Assembly: GCA_014706385.1 (NCBI GenBank)
Contig: JACGZH010000004.1
Coordinates: 930,001-994,000, forward strand
From: Phaffia rhodozyma
Lineage: Eukaryota; Basidiomycota; Tremellomycetes; Cystofilobasidiales; Mrakiaceae
DNA length: 64,000 nt
Direction: 5' to 3'
The notes under the pieces are model-generated. The model was not told the origin of the DNA and did not search any database. It saw nothing but the letters and a program-made list of their open reading frames with translations. The position numbers were made by a program, and so were the translations under genes. Each line of letters begins with the position of its first letter. Within the stretch, counting starts at the first letter, position 1. Shown here piece by piece: positions 12,630 to 24,510 of the stretch.

Positions 12630-15600
12630 ATGGCTGCTCAACGCATCAAAAAGAGTCTCTTTTCGAAGCAGGTCAACTCCGGCTCAGGCTCGCCCTCGCC
12701 CTCATCCGAACAGACGGTACCTCTTCAGAACGTGAAGGATGCCTTTTTCGAAGATTCCTCTTCTTCTACCATCATCGACAGAACGGCTTCCCTCAAGGTA
12801 CGTTGGCTTGGAGCTCATGACTCTTTTCTGATTGTTTCTCTGCTCTCTCTCCTGTTTCCTTCCTCTCGTCATGTTCTACCCTTCACACTCTGGACATGCC
12901 ATCTCACAATACTCTGATTTAAATGTTCAGATCGATATCCCCAAACCTCCCAGCGATCTAGGTCCGGGGGCCCGCGCCAAAGAGGTGTATGTCGGCTATT
13001 TCTATCTGTTTCCTTTATCTTCATCATCTCATCTCACTCAACCCTCTTTTGTTCTGTCCTTCGGATCATCTTACTCGCTCTAGCTTGCCTCAAAAGGGAA
13101 AGGTTGACGCTCCTCCTCCAGCCGTTGCCGCTGATTCGGGTAAGTGGTTGCCTGTCTCGCCCCAATCGGCCGTGCTTCTCACTTACCTACCCACGCCCTC
13201 TTCATGGTATATAGCTCAAGGGATACCTGCCGCCGAGAATGTGGACGATAGCCCGGGTGCGCCTGGCAACTCCGAGAGAAAGGTTCGCCTTTTTGTTCCA
13301 CAATAAGATACGTTGTCCGGTACTCCTTCATCTCTTTCGTTCACTAATCAGCCCATTTTTTATCCTTTCGAATCTTACTAAACCTTATGCAGGCCCTTCG
13401 AGAAAGGCTTCTTCAGTCTCAGGGATCCACTTATACAAGCGTCGAAGAATGGCGGTATGTTGCTCTGTGCTATCAATCCATGCGGGCTTATTTCCGGTCA
13501 CCTCGTACTCATCCCTATTTCCCCAATCTTTTCAAACTAGAATGGGAGAAGACGAAAAGAAAGCTGCTCACTGGAAGAGATGGGGACCTTACTTGTCTGA
13601 ACGACAGTGGGTGAGTTCCTCGTTCCCCTTTCTCTTTCTTTTTTCCCTCTTTCGGTCGAAAATATCAGACAACCGGCTCACAATTCATCTCTCCTTGACA
13701 GGCCACCGTCCGAGAGGATTACTCTGCCGATGGAGATGCATGGTCCCATTTCCCTCATGAGCATGCTCGAAGTCGAGCATATCGGTGGGGAGAAGATGGA
13801 ATCGGTGGAATCTCGTATGTCCACGTTTGATTAGGTGCGCGGTTGAGCAAACACGCTGATGTCACAATCATTCATTTTCAATCCCACAGTGATAACCATC
13901 AAAGAGTCTGCTTCGCCCTTGCTCTCTGGAACGGGCACGACCCCTTCCTTAAGGAGCGACTCTTTGGAGTTACAGGACACCAAGGTAAATGTTGATCGCC
14001 TTTGCTAACTTTTTCCAAGTCGATGAGCTGACATTCTATCTTCTGCTGTATACATTGTGGTCTTTCTCCTGTAGGAAACCACGGAGAGGATGTAAAAGAA
14101 CTTTACTATTATCTTGATTCGACCCCGACCCACTCGTATATGAAATTTCTATATAAATACCCTCAGGCTCGGTACCCTTACGAGCAATTGGTCGATGAGA
14201 ACGTTCAAAGGGATCGGGATGTTGACGAGTTCGAGGTCACCGATACCGACATCTGGGATGACGACCGGTATTGGGATATCTTCGTCGAAGTGCGTCATTT
14301 GATCTGTTCATAAGCCTGTTAAATACGCTCTTGTCTGACAATTCTTGCTTGTCTGATACTTTCCTCTCTTCCAGTACGCCAAAGACGAGGAAGACCCAAA
14401 TGGAGTCTCCATCCGAATCACCGCCTACAACAGGGGGCCTGAAGCAGCCGACTTACATATCATTCCCCAGCTCTGGTTCCGAAATACTTGGTCTTGGCCC
14501 AAGGAGGAACCTCCTCGACCCCGGATGCATGAGTCCGCCGAAGGAACCATTCAAGTTAACCACGAGACCCTTGGAAGAACCCATCTTTACTGTACCCCCT
14601 CCCCCGCTCCAGCCGCGCCCGCAAAAGGTGGCGTCGTCCTTGTCGATGGACCGAGTGTTGTACCTGAGCTGATGTTCACAGAGAACGATACCAACTTTGA
14701 GGTAAGTCCCTTCTTCGGAAACTCCGTTTTTAGTGAAGAAACGATTACTGGCCAAGATCTCATTGTTTCTTTCCTTTCTTATAGCGACTCTACGGAGGAA
14801 AGAACAAGACACCTTATGTCAAGGATGCTTTCCACGATCACATTGTTAAATCTCATCGACCGGCTGAGCCTGATGCAGCTCCCAATCTATCCGAGCTCAA
14901 AAAGTCCCCTAGTGTGAAGACGCCCCGACTTCCTCCATACCATACATCTGCCGGCGACGAGGACGACAAGGATGAGGAGTCCCAGACGAACGGTGATGAC
15001 GACGAGACTGCCCCTCCTGCCACGAGCCCTGAAGCGCCTCCTCGGCCAATCTCTGAGGCCGGTGGGCGACAGTTCGTCAATCCTGCCAAGGAGGGTACCA
15101 AGTCTGGTGCGCACTATTCATTCACTCAGGTGCCTCCTCGAGGAGGTTGTGTTGTCGTCCGACTCAAGATGACCCAGGCCAAGCCGGAGGAGGATAACAC
15201 AATTGTGGACGAGGAAGCTTTCGATGACCTGATTGAAGATAGGCGAACCGACGCGGATGAGTTCTATGCCAGACTCGCCAGTGGGCCTATCAGCGACGAT
15301 CTTCGGAACGTGATGAGACAGGCTCTGAGTGGTATGCTTTGGACCAAGCAGTTCTACATGTTTATTCAGAAAGAATGGATCGAGGGAGACCCAGGACAGC
15401 CTCCGCCGCCTCCCGAGAGGAAGCACATCAGGAACAAGGCATGGAAGCATATGTACATTGCCGACATCCTTTCCATGCCCGACAAATGGGAATACCCCTT
15501 CTTCGCCGCTTGGGACACTGCTTTCCATTGTATTCCTCTTGCTATGGTGGACCCCGCGTTTGCTAAGAAACAGCTCGACCTTTTGACTAGAGAGTGGTAC

Positions 15601-17371
15601 ATGAAGCCGGACGGAGCGCTTCCGGCTTATGAGTGGAACTTCTCAGACGTCAACCCGCCGGTCCACGCATGGGCAACCTTCCGGGTGTTCAAAATTGAGC
15701 GAAAGCTCTTTGGCAGGGAGGACTTGGACTTTTTGGAGCGAGTCTTCCAGAAACTTCTCTTAAACTTTACATGGTGGGTTAACCGAAAGGACTCTGATGG
15801 AAACAACGTTTTCGAAGGTGGTTTCCTGGGACTTGACAACATCGGACCTTTCAACCGATCCGAGCCTCTGCCCACTGGTGGAACGTTACGACAGGCAGAT
15901 GGAACCGCCTGGATGGCTTTCTTCTGTTTGAACATGTTGAACATTGCCCTCGAATTGGCCAAGCACAACCCCACCTATGAGGATATTGCCTCCAAGTTCT
16001 TTGAGCACTTCTTATTCATCTCTGATGCGATGACCTTCCAGGGAGCGGGCGAAGAATCTATGTCGCTCTGGAACGAGGAGGATGGATTCTATTACGACGC
16101 CATCCAATGGGGTAATGGCCACTCTCAGCAGATTCCGATTCACTCCTTGGTCGGACTCATTCCGCTTTATGCAACCTTGACATTGGAACCTGCTGTGATC
16201 AAACGATTCCCTGGATTCAAAAAACGAATGGACTGGTTCCTTGAGAACCGAGCCGAGTTATCTGGGAGGAACATTGCCAATATGAAGGTTGCTGGAAAGG
16301 CTGATAGAAAGTTGCTAGCACTTGCCTCCAAGGAGCGATTGGTTCGGATCCTCGAGCGAATGTTGGATGAATCCGAATTCCTTTCAGATTTCGGTATCCG
16401 ATCTCTTTCTCAGCACCACCGAGATCATCCTTGGGAGATGGACGTCAACGGAGAAAAGTTCGGTGTCGGTTACTGGCCAGGTGACTCGAGATCGGGCATG
16501 TTCGGTGGAAACTCCAACTGGCGAGGTCCGATCTGGCTTGCTGTCAATTTCCTACTTGTTGAATCGCTTCAGCGGTTCCACCAGTACTATGGAGAAACCC
16601 TTTTAATTGAGTGTCCTACCGGTTCCGGCGACTACATGAACTTGGGGGCGGTCGCCGAGGAGATCCAACACCGACTGATTCATATTTTCGCGAAAGATGA
16701 GGACGGCCGACGAGCCTTCAATGGAGGAAATGAGAAGCTTGATAGAGATCCAAACTTCAAGGACTACCTTCAGTTTCATGAGGTTCGTCCATTTTCTTAC
16801 CTTCGCTACCTTCCCTCGCCATTGCTCACTCTGCGTTGATTACATATAGTTCTTCCACGGAGACAACGGTCGTGGTCTCGGAGCCTCCCATCAGACCGGG
16901 TGGTTAGTCTTTTTTCTGTCTCTTATTGATCATCATCCGTTTATGTGGTCTTGTTCGCTGATTCCCTAACTACTTGCATGCTGTCTCTAGGACGGGTTTG
17001 GTGGCGTATCATATCATGCAAACCGGAGTATCTTGTCGACTTCCCAAGACACCTAGAACGCCACGATCAACCGCTCGACACTACTTTGACGAGGTTCGTC
17101 TTTTCGCTGATTCAGGTCCTTTCTTTTCCCTCTATTAGGGCATATTTGCTAACTTCTCGTTCATTTTCGTCCTTCCAGAGCATCGCGACGCCTTCCGAGA
17201 TGGGTGACGAGCATTCTGTGTTCTCTAATGAGGTGAGTTGACTGTCCATGTATATTTCATGGGAGTGCTTTTGACCTAGAATTTTTAACTGACGATATGC
17301 GCTCTCCCCTTATTCTTCTATCTTTGCAGGATCTCAACACGCTTGGAGACCTTTCGCCCGAAGCTTTGTAG
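12630..17371 (+). CDS. GH63 family glycoside hydrolase (mannosyl-oligosaccharide glucosidase-like), soluble form
   Basis: Fifteen exons joined in phase give about 1159 residues; start ATG 12630, stop 17369-17371. Key exons are 13702-13814 ('[13 protein letters not shown]'), 13890-13984 ('[19 protein letters not shown]'), 14375-14701 and the large exon 14785-16782. The last contains '[12 protein letters not shown]', '[18 protein letters not shown]' and '[17 protein letters not shown]'; the next exons add '[13 protein letters not shown]'. These are hallmarks of the (alpha/alpha)6 barrel of clan GH-G/GH63. The enzyme should hydrolyse terminal alpha-glucosides. Unlike ER glucosidase I, the N-terminus '[14 protein letters not shown]' has no signal anchor, so it is probably cytosolic and its substrate is unknown; the best match is the uncharacterised GH63 group shared with bacteria. 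A disordered acidic Ser/Pro insert of about 60 residues sits near residues 440-500. The catalytic acid is probably the Asp in the YEWNFSD segment (inference). Confidence 0.9.
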
Positions 17372-18094
17372 ACGTGTTGTGGCAGGTTTTGATCCTGTGA
17401 AAAGCTATATTTATTTATTCCTTTCTTTTCCTTCTCATCTTGACTGTGTAGAACCCCATCTGTGTGTTTTACTTTTACCATCGTTCGTGTATACTGTGTG
17501 TGTGTGTTGTGTCGTTAAGGTACTCAAACGTCTATCTAGATGAATCATTATGTTCTCTGTTGTCTTTTCTTCTACACTCCTGTTTCTCTCCCTTCTTTCG
17601 AATAATTTTGCGTTTTTGTGTATTTCTCTTTTGTTATGAAAAGAAACAAATGTCGTAGTATATTTTCTCTACCCTTGGACTGTAAATGCTTTAGAAGAGA
17701 AATCAAAGACTAAGAGGTATTTTGATTAGATGAAACTTTCAAGAAAGACGTTTTCCGCTGTGCGTTTGTGACTCGGAGGCAAGAGAGGCGGACCCAGAGA
17801 TTCAGGAGGAACTACAATTGAATAGGCGGTTGCAAAGACAGACTGGAAGACAACAACACAAACAAACGAACTGTTTTGATGAACGAATGATTGACCCAAA
17901 AGACAAAGAGAGGCAGAGAGTGAGATACTAAGAAAATGGATAGAGTCTATACAACAGTGAATTGAAAATTTGAAGAGAAAATGTGATGAAGCAATCAACA
18001 AGAGTATTACATGAGGCGAGAGAATAAGAAATGGGATGAGGATGCAAGTTGGGAGAAAAGACTGTAGAGAAAGAAGGAAGGAAGGAAGAATCCT
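17372..18094. other. Convergent 3' region between GH63 and MFS genes
   Basis: Both flanking genes end here. The sequence is AT- and T-rich with a TGTGTGTGTG stretch near 17490-17505 and no coding signal. It probably contains the two 3' UTRs and polyadenylation sites. Confidence 0.5.
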
Positions 18095-19627
18095 TTAGTA
18101 CTTGACAGTGTCGACGACCTCGACCTGCTCGTCCTCCGCAATCTTCTTCTCCGAGAGATCGTTCTCGTAATCCGAGACTCGCTCAGTTCGGACTTCTCCT
18201 CGGAGCTTGGCTTGGTTGTTGAGCTCGTTAGCGACGAGGATGTAGCAGCCTTTGGTCTTCCAGATCCAGAGTGAGAAACCGACGACGTAGATGAAGGCAG
18301 GGACAGGGAGCCAGAAGGATTGTCTAGTTCCAAACTTGATGGCGAGCGCACCCTGAATCGGGGGGAAGACGGCTCCACCGGAAACACCGCAGACGAGAAG
18401 AGCAGCAGCCCGTCGAGTGTGTCGACCGAGTCCCTCTGTAGAGAGAACGAAGATGACGGGGTACTGGATAGCCATCATGGCATAGATGACCATCAGGCAG
18501 ATCACACCGACAGTTCCGTGGATGACAGCGGTGAGAACAGTGAAGACGGTGCAGAGGATGGCACACACGGCGAGGAGCAAGGGAGCCGAGAAGATCGAGA
18601 GCAAACCGGTGAAAACGAATCGGAAAACGGTGAAAATGATCAAAGCGTAGGAAAGAAAGTTGGAGGCTTTGGGCTTGGAGAAGTCGGCGCTGTCAGTGGC
18701 ATAGTTGATGAAGAACGTTCCGATCGTCACCTGGGCTCCGACGTAGGCGAACTGAGCAACGGCACCAAGAATAGGTCGGATCTGCTTGTAGAAGGGCTTT
18801 TGGAGCTGGTTCCTCTGAGCCTCGGGCATGTTGGCCACAGCGACCTCGGCCTGCTCCTGAAGCTCGGCCTCGGAGACCTCAGGGAGTCGGACGATGGCAA
18901 AGATGACGGCGATGATGGCACCCATGGCAGCGACGGCAAGGTAAACGAACTGGACGGTGGTAAGGGAATTTGCGTGCTCGCCGGTGAAGAAGTACTTTGA
19001 AGCGATGAACGGGCCAATAAAACTGGCAACTCCGTTGAAGGACTGGGAAAACAAGAGTCGGAAGGCGGCCGGTTCGGCAGGAGGCATACAGGAAACGTAA
19101 GAGTTTGCGCAAACCTCCAGCGTGGCCAGCCCACAGGCGACGACACCAGTGCAGACAACGAAACCTCCAAAGATAGCATTGTTGGATGACTTTCCCGCAA
19201 AGTGGGCTACTGGCCAGAACAGAATAGCTCCGAGAGAGTAGAGGCAGAGACCCATGATGATGCATTTCTTGTAGCCGTATCGCTTGAGGACCTCACCGGC
19301 GATGGGGGAGAAGAGGAAATAACCGATACCGAAGTAGGCCACCTGAAGACCGGTCGACTCAAGCTTGGAGATGTTGAGGACATCTTGGAAGTGCTTGTTG
19401 AGGACATCGAGAAGACCGTAACAGAAACCTGGAGGGGTCGGAAAGCAAAAGATGTTTGTTAAGCAAGCAGAGCCAGAAATTGCGCTCAAGGTAAAAGAAA
19501 GAGACGTACCCCAAAGGAAGAAGAGAGAGGTCACCAGAGCATAAGCGGAGTAGTACTCTTTGGGCATCAACCGCGTCTTGAACGGGTTGACCGAAGCAGG
19601 CATGGGTCCAGCAGCTCCACCAGCCAT
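18095..19627 (-). CDS. MFS sugar transporter of the fucose permease (FHS) type
   Basis: Two exons, 19627-19510 and 19428-18095, join to about 483 residues. The join gives 'SLFFLWGFCYGLLDVLNKHFQ', the first helix and signature loop of L-fucose/glucose/galactose permeases of the FHS family. About 12 hydrophobic helices follow. Family features include 'GYFLFSPIAGEVLKRYGYKK', 'LEVCANSYVS' with the conserved Asn in helix 5 and 'RLLFSQSFNG'. The C-terminal half is more divergent, with 'LSTEGLGRHTRRAAALL' and a charged tail ending 'VDTVKY'. It should act as a plasma-membrane H+/sugar symporter; the sugar cannot be told. The reading frame without splicing is also open through the intron, but that would insert a Ser/Cys-rich piece in the middle of helix 1, so the spliced form is preferred. 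Codon use looks strongly biased, suggesting high expression. Confidence 0.9.
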   Translation of the reverse strand: MAGGAAGPMPASVNPFKTRLMPKEYYSAYALVTSLFFLWGTSLSFTLSAISGSACLTNIFCFPTPPGFCYGLLDVLNKHFQDVLNISKLESTGLQVAYFGIGYFLFSPIAGEVLKRYGYKKCIIMGLCLYSLGAILFWPVAHFAGKSSNNAIFGGFVVCTGVVACGLATLEVCANSYVSCMPPAEPAAFRLLFSQSFNGVASFIGPFIASKYFFTGEHANSLTTVQFVYLAVAAMGAIIAVIFAIVRLPEVSEAELQEQAEVAVANMPEAQRNQLQKPFYKQIRPILGAVAQFAYVGAQVTIGTFFINYATDSADFSKPKASNFLSYALIIFTVFRFVFTGLLSIFSAPLLLAVCAILCTVFTVLTAVIHGTVGVICLMVIYAMMAIQYPVIFVLSTEGLGRHTRRAAALLVCGVSGGAVFPPIQGALAIKFGTRQSFWLPVPAFIYVVGFSLWIWKTKGCYILVANELNNQAKLRGEVRTERVSDYENDLSEKKIAEDEQVEVVDTVKY

Positions 19628-21419
19628 GGTTAAGAAGTGAGAGTGGGGTTAGAAGGGAGGAAGGGAAGGGAAGGTGATTTAGGTGTTCAGGGTAGAGAGC
19701 TGATGAGAAAGCGAAGTGAGGATGATGAGAATGAGGAGAAGAACCTTTGGGACTCCACTGACGATCTCCTCTTTATAGAAAACATTGATCGTCGATGGAG
19801 ACGATCCCAATTCGACCGACCTCTGTCTGTCTGTTTGTATCCCTCACTGGTAGCCCGGGTTCAGCGGGATGGGCGGCTACACAAAATGCTAGATGGAAGG
19901 AGGACAGAGTCGGAGAAAGAACAAAGAAAACGTTTTGAAGCACGGTGTTCAGAAGTAAGAATGTTCAATAGAGTTCATTATAGAGATTCTAGCCTTTCCA
20001 GCAATCGTTCGGACCGATTACACAATGGAATTCCATGCAATTAAATATGCCGACATAAGTGAATCCCGCCTTGTGGTGCCCGATCTACTAACCGCCGGTT
20101 GGGGGCAGGTCAGAGGTTGGGATATCCGGGTCATGAGACCCGAGTCATGAATAGGGATTGTCGATTGAGTCCCTGTTTCAGGTGCGGCGGCGGCGAAATC
20201 GGACATTGGCGTCGGGAGAGAAGCACCCAAAATAGATCTAGCTCTATAGCTTAGCGTCGTAGGTCTGCAATTCGGAAGCGCGTGAGTGTGTATGATAATA
20301 ACCCCGGCAGTTCCTGATTGAGTTTACTGTGCATTGTGACTGGTACACTTCCCTTTCCACAACGTTTATTCAGACCGGGATTGTATTCTGATATCTTCTT
20401 ATTCTTTCCCTGATCTGTTACTCTCTCTTTGTCTTTTTTTTTAACAATGCAAAGCGATTGAGAAGAGGTCACCTTGAGTTGGTACTGAAAGTGCCTTCCA
20501 CCGATTGTGTATTCTCCAAAGAGATAATGCGACCCGTGCACACGAAACCATGACCGCTCGGTATCATATCAGTTTTATCTCTTCTCAGATTGCTTGTTTA
20601 CCGCTCGGACGGTGTTCATGCAATCAAACATAATCTCAACCGACCACGTTTGCTGAACTCGATCCAGTCTAATACAAGAAGATGTATTGATCAGGGTGCA
20701 TACGTAGTCGGACCGATTAGACTCAGTTCTTGTACTGTTGGGATTGCCAGTCATACTTTCTCGCTTCCCTCCGATGTAAGAGTGAACATGCTTATTTATT
20801 CGCACCCGTCTATTTGACAGGCCCCTAAGGAAGGAGTTCCAATCGGGTGTAGATTAGACAGTTGTGGAAAGAGAAAAAAGAGGAAAAGATCGGACTCAGA
20901 AATCCTCGAAGCTAACAGAACCAACAGCTTGCCGCCGAGATCTAAAGCATTGATCGTCAGAAAAGAGCTTATAGAAAAAGTTCTAAAGAGTATGCGTTTA
21001 TAGCCGTGCGCACTATATTCAACACTTCATCCTCTCATCTTGAACGACTGATCCCCATGCCACCTGCGGTTGGCCTTAATTATTGATTGATGGAGTTTGT
21101 AGGCATCGTAAGAATATATCGTTCAATATATTGGACATGCAGAAGTCTCAGAATAGTGTCTTGTCGTTCTATCTATATATCTGAATGCCATCTTGAACAT
21201 GACCTTCTGAGAATGACCTTCCGTCCGTAACAATAACTCGAGAACGAGATGGATTGATAATAACGTGATATGTGGCAATGCACAGCATGTTAGGGTTAAC
21301 TCTACATCCAGTCCTCCGGTTATTCCCAACAACCGAAGAACTACACTTGACATTCCCGAGTTCCAGCAGAACCAGACTCTACAACCAGTTGCTTCATCAC
21401 TTCCACCGTCAGCATCACA
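19628..21419. promoter_or_regulatory. Long divergent promoter region (MFS transporter / PEX5)
   Basis: About 1.8 kb lies between two genes read outwards. I find no protein-like frame; short frames at 20251-20541 and 20590-20817 lack composition or neighbours to support them. It presumably holds both promoters. Small direct repeats such as gggtcatgagacccgagtcatga near 20128-20150 could be regulator sites but are not assigned. Confidence 0.4.
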
Positions 21420-22245
21420 ATGTCTTTCCTCAGCGGTCCCGCAGATTGCGGACCTGTAAATCCTCTTGCTCAGCTCTCAAAGGCATCTGCCGTCGATCAA
21501 TCTCTTCATCGGGTATGTTCCTGTTTCGACCCATCTGCTTTTTGCGCGTAGATGGCGTTCGTACTGATTTACTCACTCTTCTGTCTATACTCTCTTGTCC
21601 TCTTTCTAACACACAGGATCGGTTCGTTTCTCAACAAGGACATTCAAACAGCTCTGTATGTACCAGAGTATCGTTATACGTCTTCTGTGAAAACGATCAC
21701 TAACAGGCTCCCTTCAAAAACTAGCTTCGAAGTCTTCCTTCCTCCTCAAGACCTCAACCTGCACAACACCTTCAGCCCGGTTCTCTTTCCCAGACTCGAA
21801 CGTCTCCTCAGCCATTCGACTTAGGAAACCTCCAACAAGCGTTGCCTCAATCATCGGCATCTGGAGCTGCATGGGGAGCAGAGTTTCAGAATGTCAATCC
21901 AAGACAAAGCAGTCGGATGCCTCCCGACGGATGGAACGTAATGGAACAACACTGGGGCAGGGCTCAGGGTCGGTGTCCACTACAGATTCCACACGTTGTT
22001 CTCCCTCTTCGCTGACCATGTCTATCATTCTCACAGGTCAGCCATCCGTGAATCGTGTAATTGCCACTCAACATCCACAAGCCTCTCTCACACGCTCTCA
22101 AGATTCTTGGGATCAAGTCTTCCAGTCCCATATTCAAACCGCTGCTCCCCAATTCCACCAGCCCGATCAGGCTGTCTCTTTCAGCGGCTATGACCAGTCA
22201 CAGCAAATGCCAATGCACATGCTATACCAGCCCCAGCTTCAATCC

Positions 22246-22286
<41 letters not shown>

Positions 22287-24409
22287 CATGGGTGGTGGTC
22301 TGATGTATCAGCAGCCACCGCAACCCGAAGTACTCTCGGCAACAGAGAAGGGAAAAGGAAAGGAAGCTAGCTGGGAGGATCAATTTGAGAAGTATAGTGC
22401 ATTATCAGAATCCAAACTAAACGAAGAAGTTCAGCCTATCGAGAAAGAAGATGGCAAGGGAAAGGAAAAAGAAGTCGATCTTGAAGAGTGTGTTCCGCCT
22501 TGTCTTTTGTGCAGGAATTTGTCGTCGACTAACAAGATCGAAAGCTCATCGGAATTGCTCCTTTACCTGACGACTCGTCTTCTTCAGAATTTGGAAACAA
22601 CACCAGGATTCACCTCATGATGAAGACGTCAAAAACTGGGAACAAGAGTTTTCTCAGTTCGCCAACGGCTCCATCGCATCCGCATACGAAGAGCTCGAAG
22701 CCGACCAACGACAACGTTATATAGACGAACTTCAGCTAGATGACGACCAACTGGCAGAAGGTACAACTGACGAGCGAGGTTTCCCTAGGTTGGGCAAGTA
22801 TGAGTTCGGTGAGTCCCCTCATTACGCTTCAGACTTCAAGACTTACTGTGAAAAGTGATTCTATATCGAAAAAGTGTCTCACTATTCAACCCCACTTCCC
22901 TCCTCAAGAGCGCAATAATCGTTATCTCGAATCACCCCCACATTTGACCCAACCGCCAACCGAACAATCTTCTCTATCTGACCGAGCGCTCTTTCTGGAA
23001 GCAGCCATTCAATCCAAATCCAACTCAGAGACCGTCCGACAGCCAAGTGACCTGCTCCAGCAAGCTGAATCCTGGCTTTCTCTCGGAGAGACCCAGACAC
23101 AAGATGAAAAAGAGCTTGCTGGGATCCGTGCTCTCGAGGCAGCCCGAGACGAATTTGAATCCATCCTGTCTTCCATTCCTAATGTCGAATCAGAGGACCA
23201 CGTCCGAGCCAGATACGGGCTCGGCAGAGCACTCATGTCACTCGCAGTATCGTACACAAACGAGTCCTACGATGAGGCCGCCTATCTTAGTCTCCATCGG
23301 TACTTGACATTGACCAACCCAGAGAAGGCGGCCCCGTTACCGCCACCGATGGAACGAAGTGAAATTGGAAAAGGTCTGGAAGGGAACCCATGGGAGGTCC
23401 ATGCAAAGCTCACCGAGAGCTTCCTGCAGGTTGCGCGGGAGGAGAACTCGCAAGGCCGGCTAGAACCTGGAACTCAGATGGCGTTGGGGCTCTTGTACTA
23501 CAGTAGGTCTTACAATCTTTTATGTTTTCTGTCCAACATTTCGGTAGAGCTCGATTCTAGCATTCAATCAACCCTCTTGGTTCATCAGGCAACGGTGATT
23601 ATGAACTCAGTGCGGATTGTTGGAGCGCAGCCCTGAATGCTACTCCTGGAGTGAGTCTTTACCTCGTATCTACCTGGGTGTTGGCTATTGTTCCTAGCTA
23701 ATCTCCCACGCCGGTGTTTTACAGGATTTCCTACTATGGAACAGGCTGTGAGTTTCCAAGTGTTTTGATCACATACGACCGTTTCGTCCCGACTGATCTG
23801 GTCTTACAATTCTAATTTACAGTGGCGCGACTCTTGCTAACGGAGGTCGACCCGAAGAAGCAATCGATGCCTACCGACAGGCTCTTGCTATCCATCCTGC
23901 CTTTACCCGAGCTGTCTATAACTTGGGTGTCTCATGTGGGTCTCTTTCTTCCTCCTTCTCTCTCTGTTTTTATCTGTTGACTGACCATGCATATTATCCT
24001 TTCCCCGAAACTCTGTGTAATAGGTCTCAACATCGGAGTGTACCAAGAAGCGGCTGAACATCTACTCTCGGCACTCTCTTTACATGAGACTTCTCTTCAG
24101 TCCGGCGGAGGAGGCGCCAACGGGCCGTCTTCTGCCGAAGGAGCGCCGGCCGCCAGACAGTTGCTTTCCAGAAATGAGGCCGTCAATCAAAGCCAAAATC
24201 TATGGTCCACTCTTCGGAGAGCATTCTATGCCATGGTCCGTATACCTGCGCTTGTTGACGAAACCATTTCGAAGATGCTCACGCTCAGGTTTTCTTTTTT
24301 GTGCTCGCATGTTATTTATCTCTCGGTCAAACAGGACCGACCAGATCTGGCAGAACTCGCAGTAGTTGGGGCGGATATCAACTTGTTCCGAAAAGATATC
24401 GCGTTTTGA
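21420..24409 (+). CDS. PEX5: Peroxisomal targeting signal 1 receptor Pex5
   Basis: About eleven exons. The start 'MSFLSGPADCGPVNPLAQ' matches the Pex5 N-terminus, with the conserved cysteine (here residue 10) that is monoubiquitinated for receptor recycling. Several WxxxF/Y motifs that bind Pex14/Pex13 are visible: 'WGAEF', 'WDQVF', 'WEDQF' and 'WEQEF'. A Met-Gly repeat (22246-22293) is an oddity. 'YEFERNNRYL' leads into the TPR array (from about 22920), including 'YTNESYDEAAYLSLHRYL', 'NGDYELSADCWSAAL', 'GRPEEAIDAYRQALAIHPAFTR' and 'IGVYQEAAEHLLSAL'. The C-terminus 'DRPDLAELAVVGADINLFR' is typical. It imports PTS1 proteins between cytosol and peroxisome. The junctions LEE/IWKQHQD and YEF/ERNN restore family consensus, which supports the splicing. 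Stop at 24407-24409. Confidence 0.95.
22246..22293 (+). repeat. Hexanucleotide atgggt repeat coding Met-Gly in PEX5
   Basis: Eight near-perfect atgggt units code an alternating Met-Gly stretch in the disordered region of Pex5. The unit is a frame variant of a GGGTAT-like hexamer. Seven copies are perfect and one has a single change (atgggc). Confidence 0.95.
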
Positions 24410-24510
24410 AGCTATCGCATGAAAATTATCGTACATGCTCAACGGCGACCAAGACTGTCTCCGAAGTTTAGTTTTTCATGCTTTGAAAAGAAAGAGAACG
24501 AATCAAATTA

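Noticed and set aside
18320..19000. A 226-residue + strand frame antisense to the MFS transporter
   Set aside because: It is the complement of a strongly codon-biased real gene. Its Asp/Glu/Gly-rich text mirrors the transporter's codons.
19628..21419. Possible transposon remnant in the long MFS/PEX5 gap
   Set aside because: No terminal repeats, transposase or reverse-transcriptase motifs are visible on either strand.
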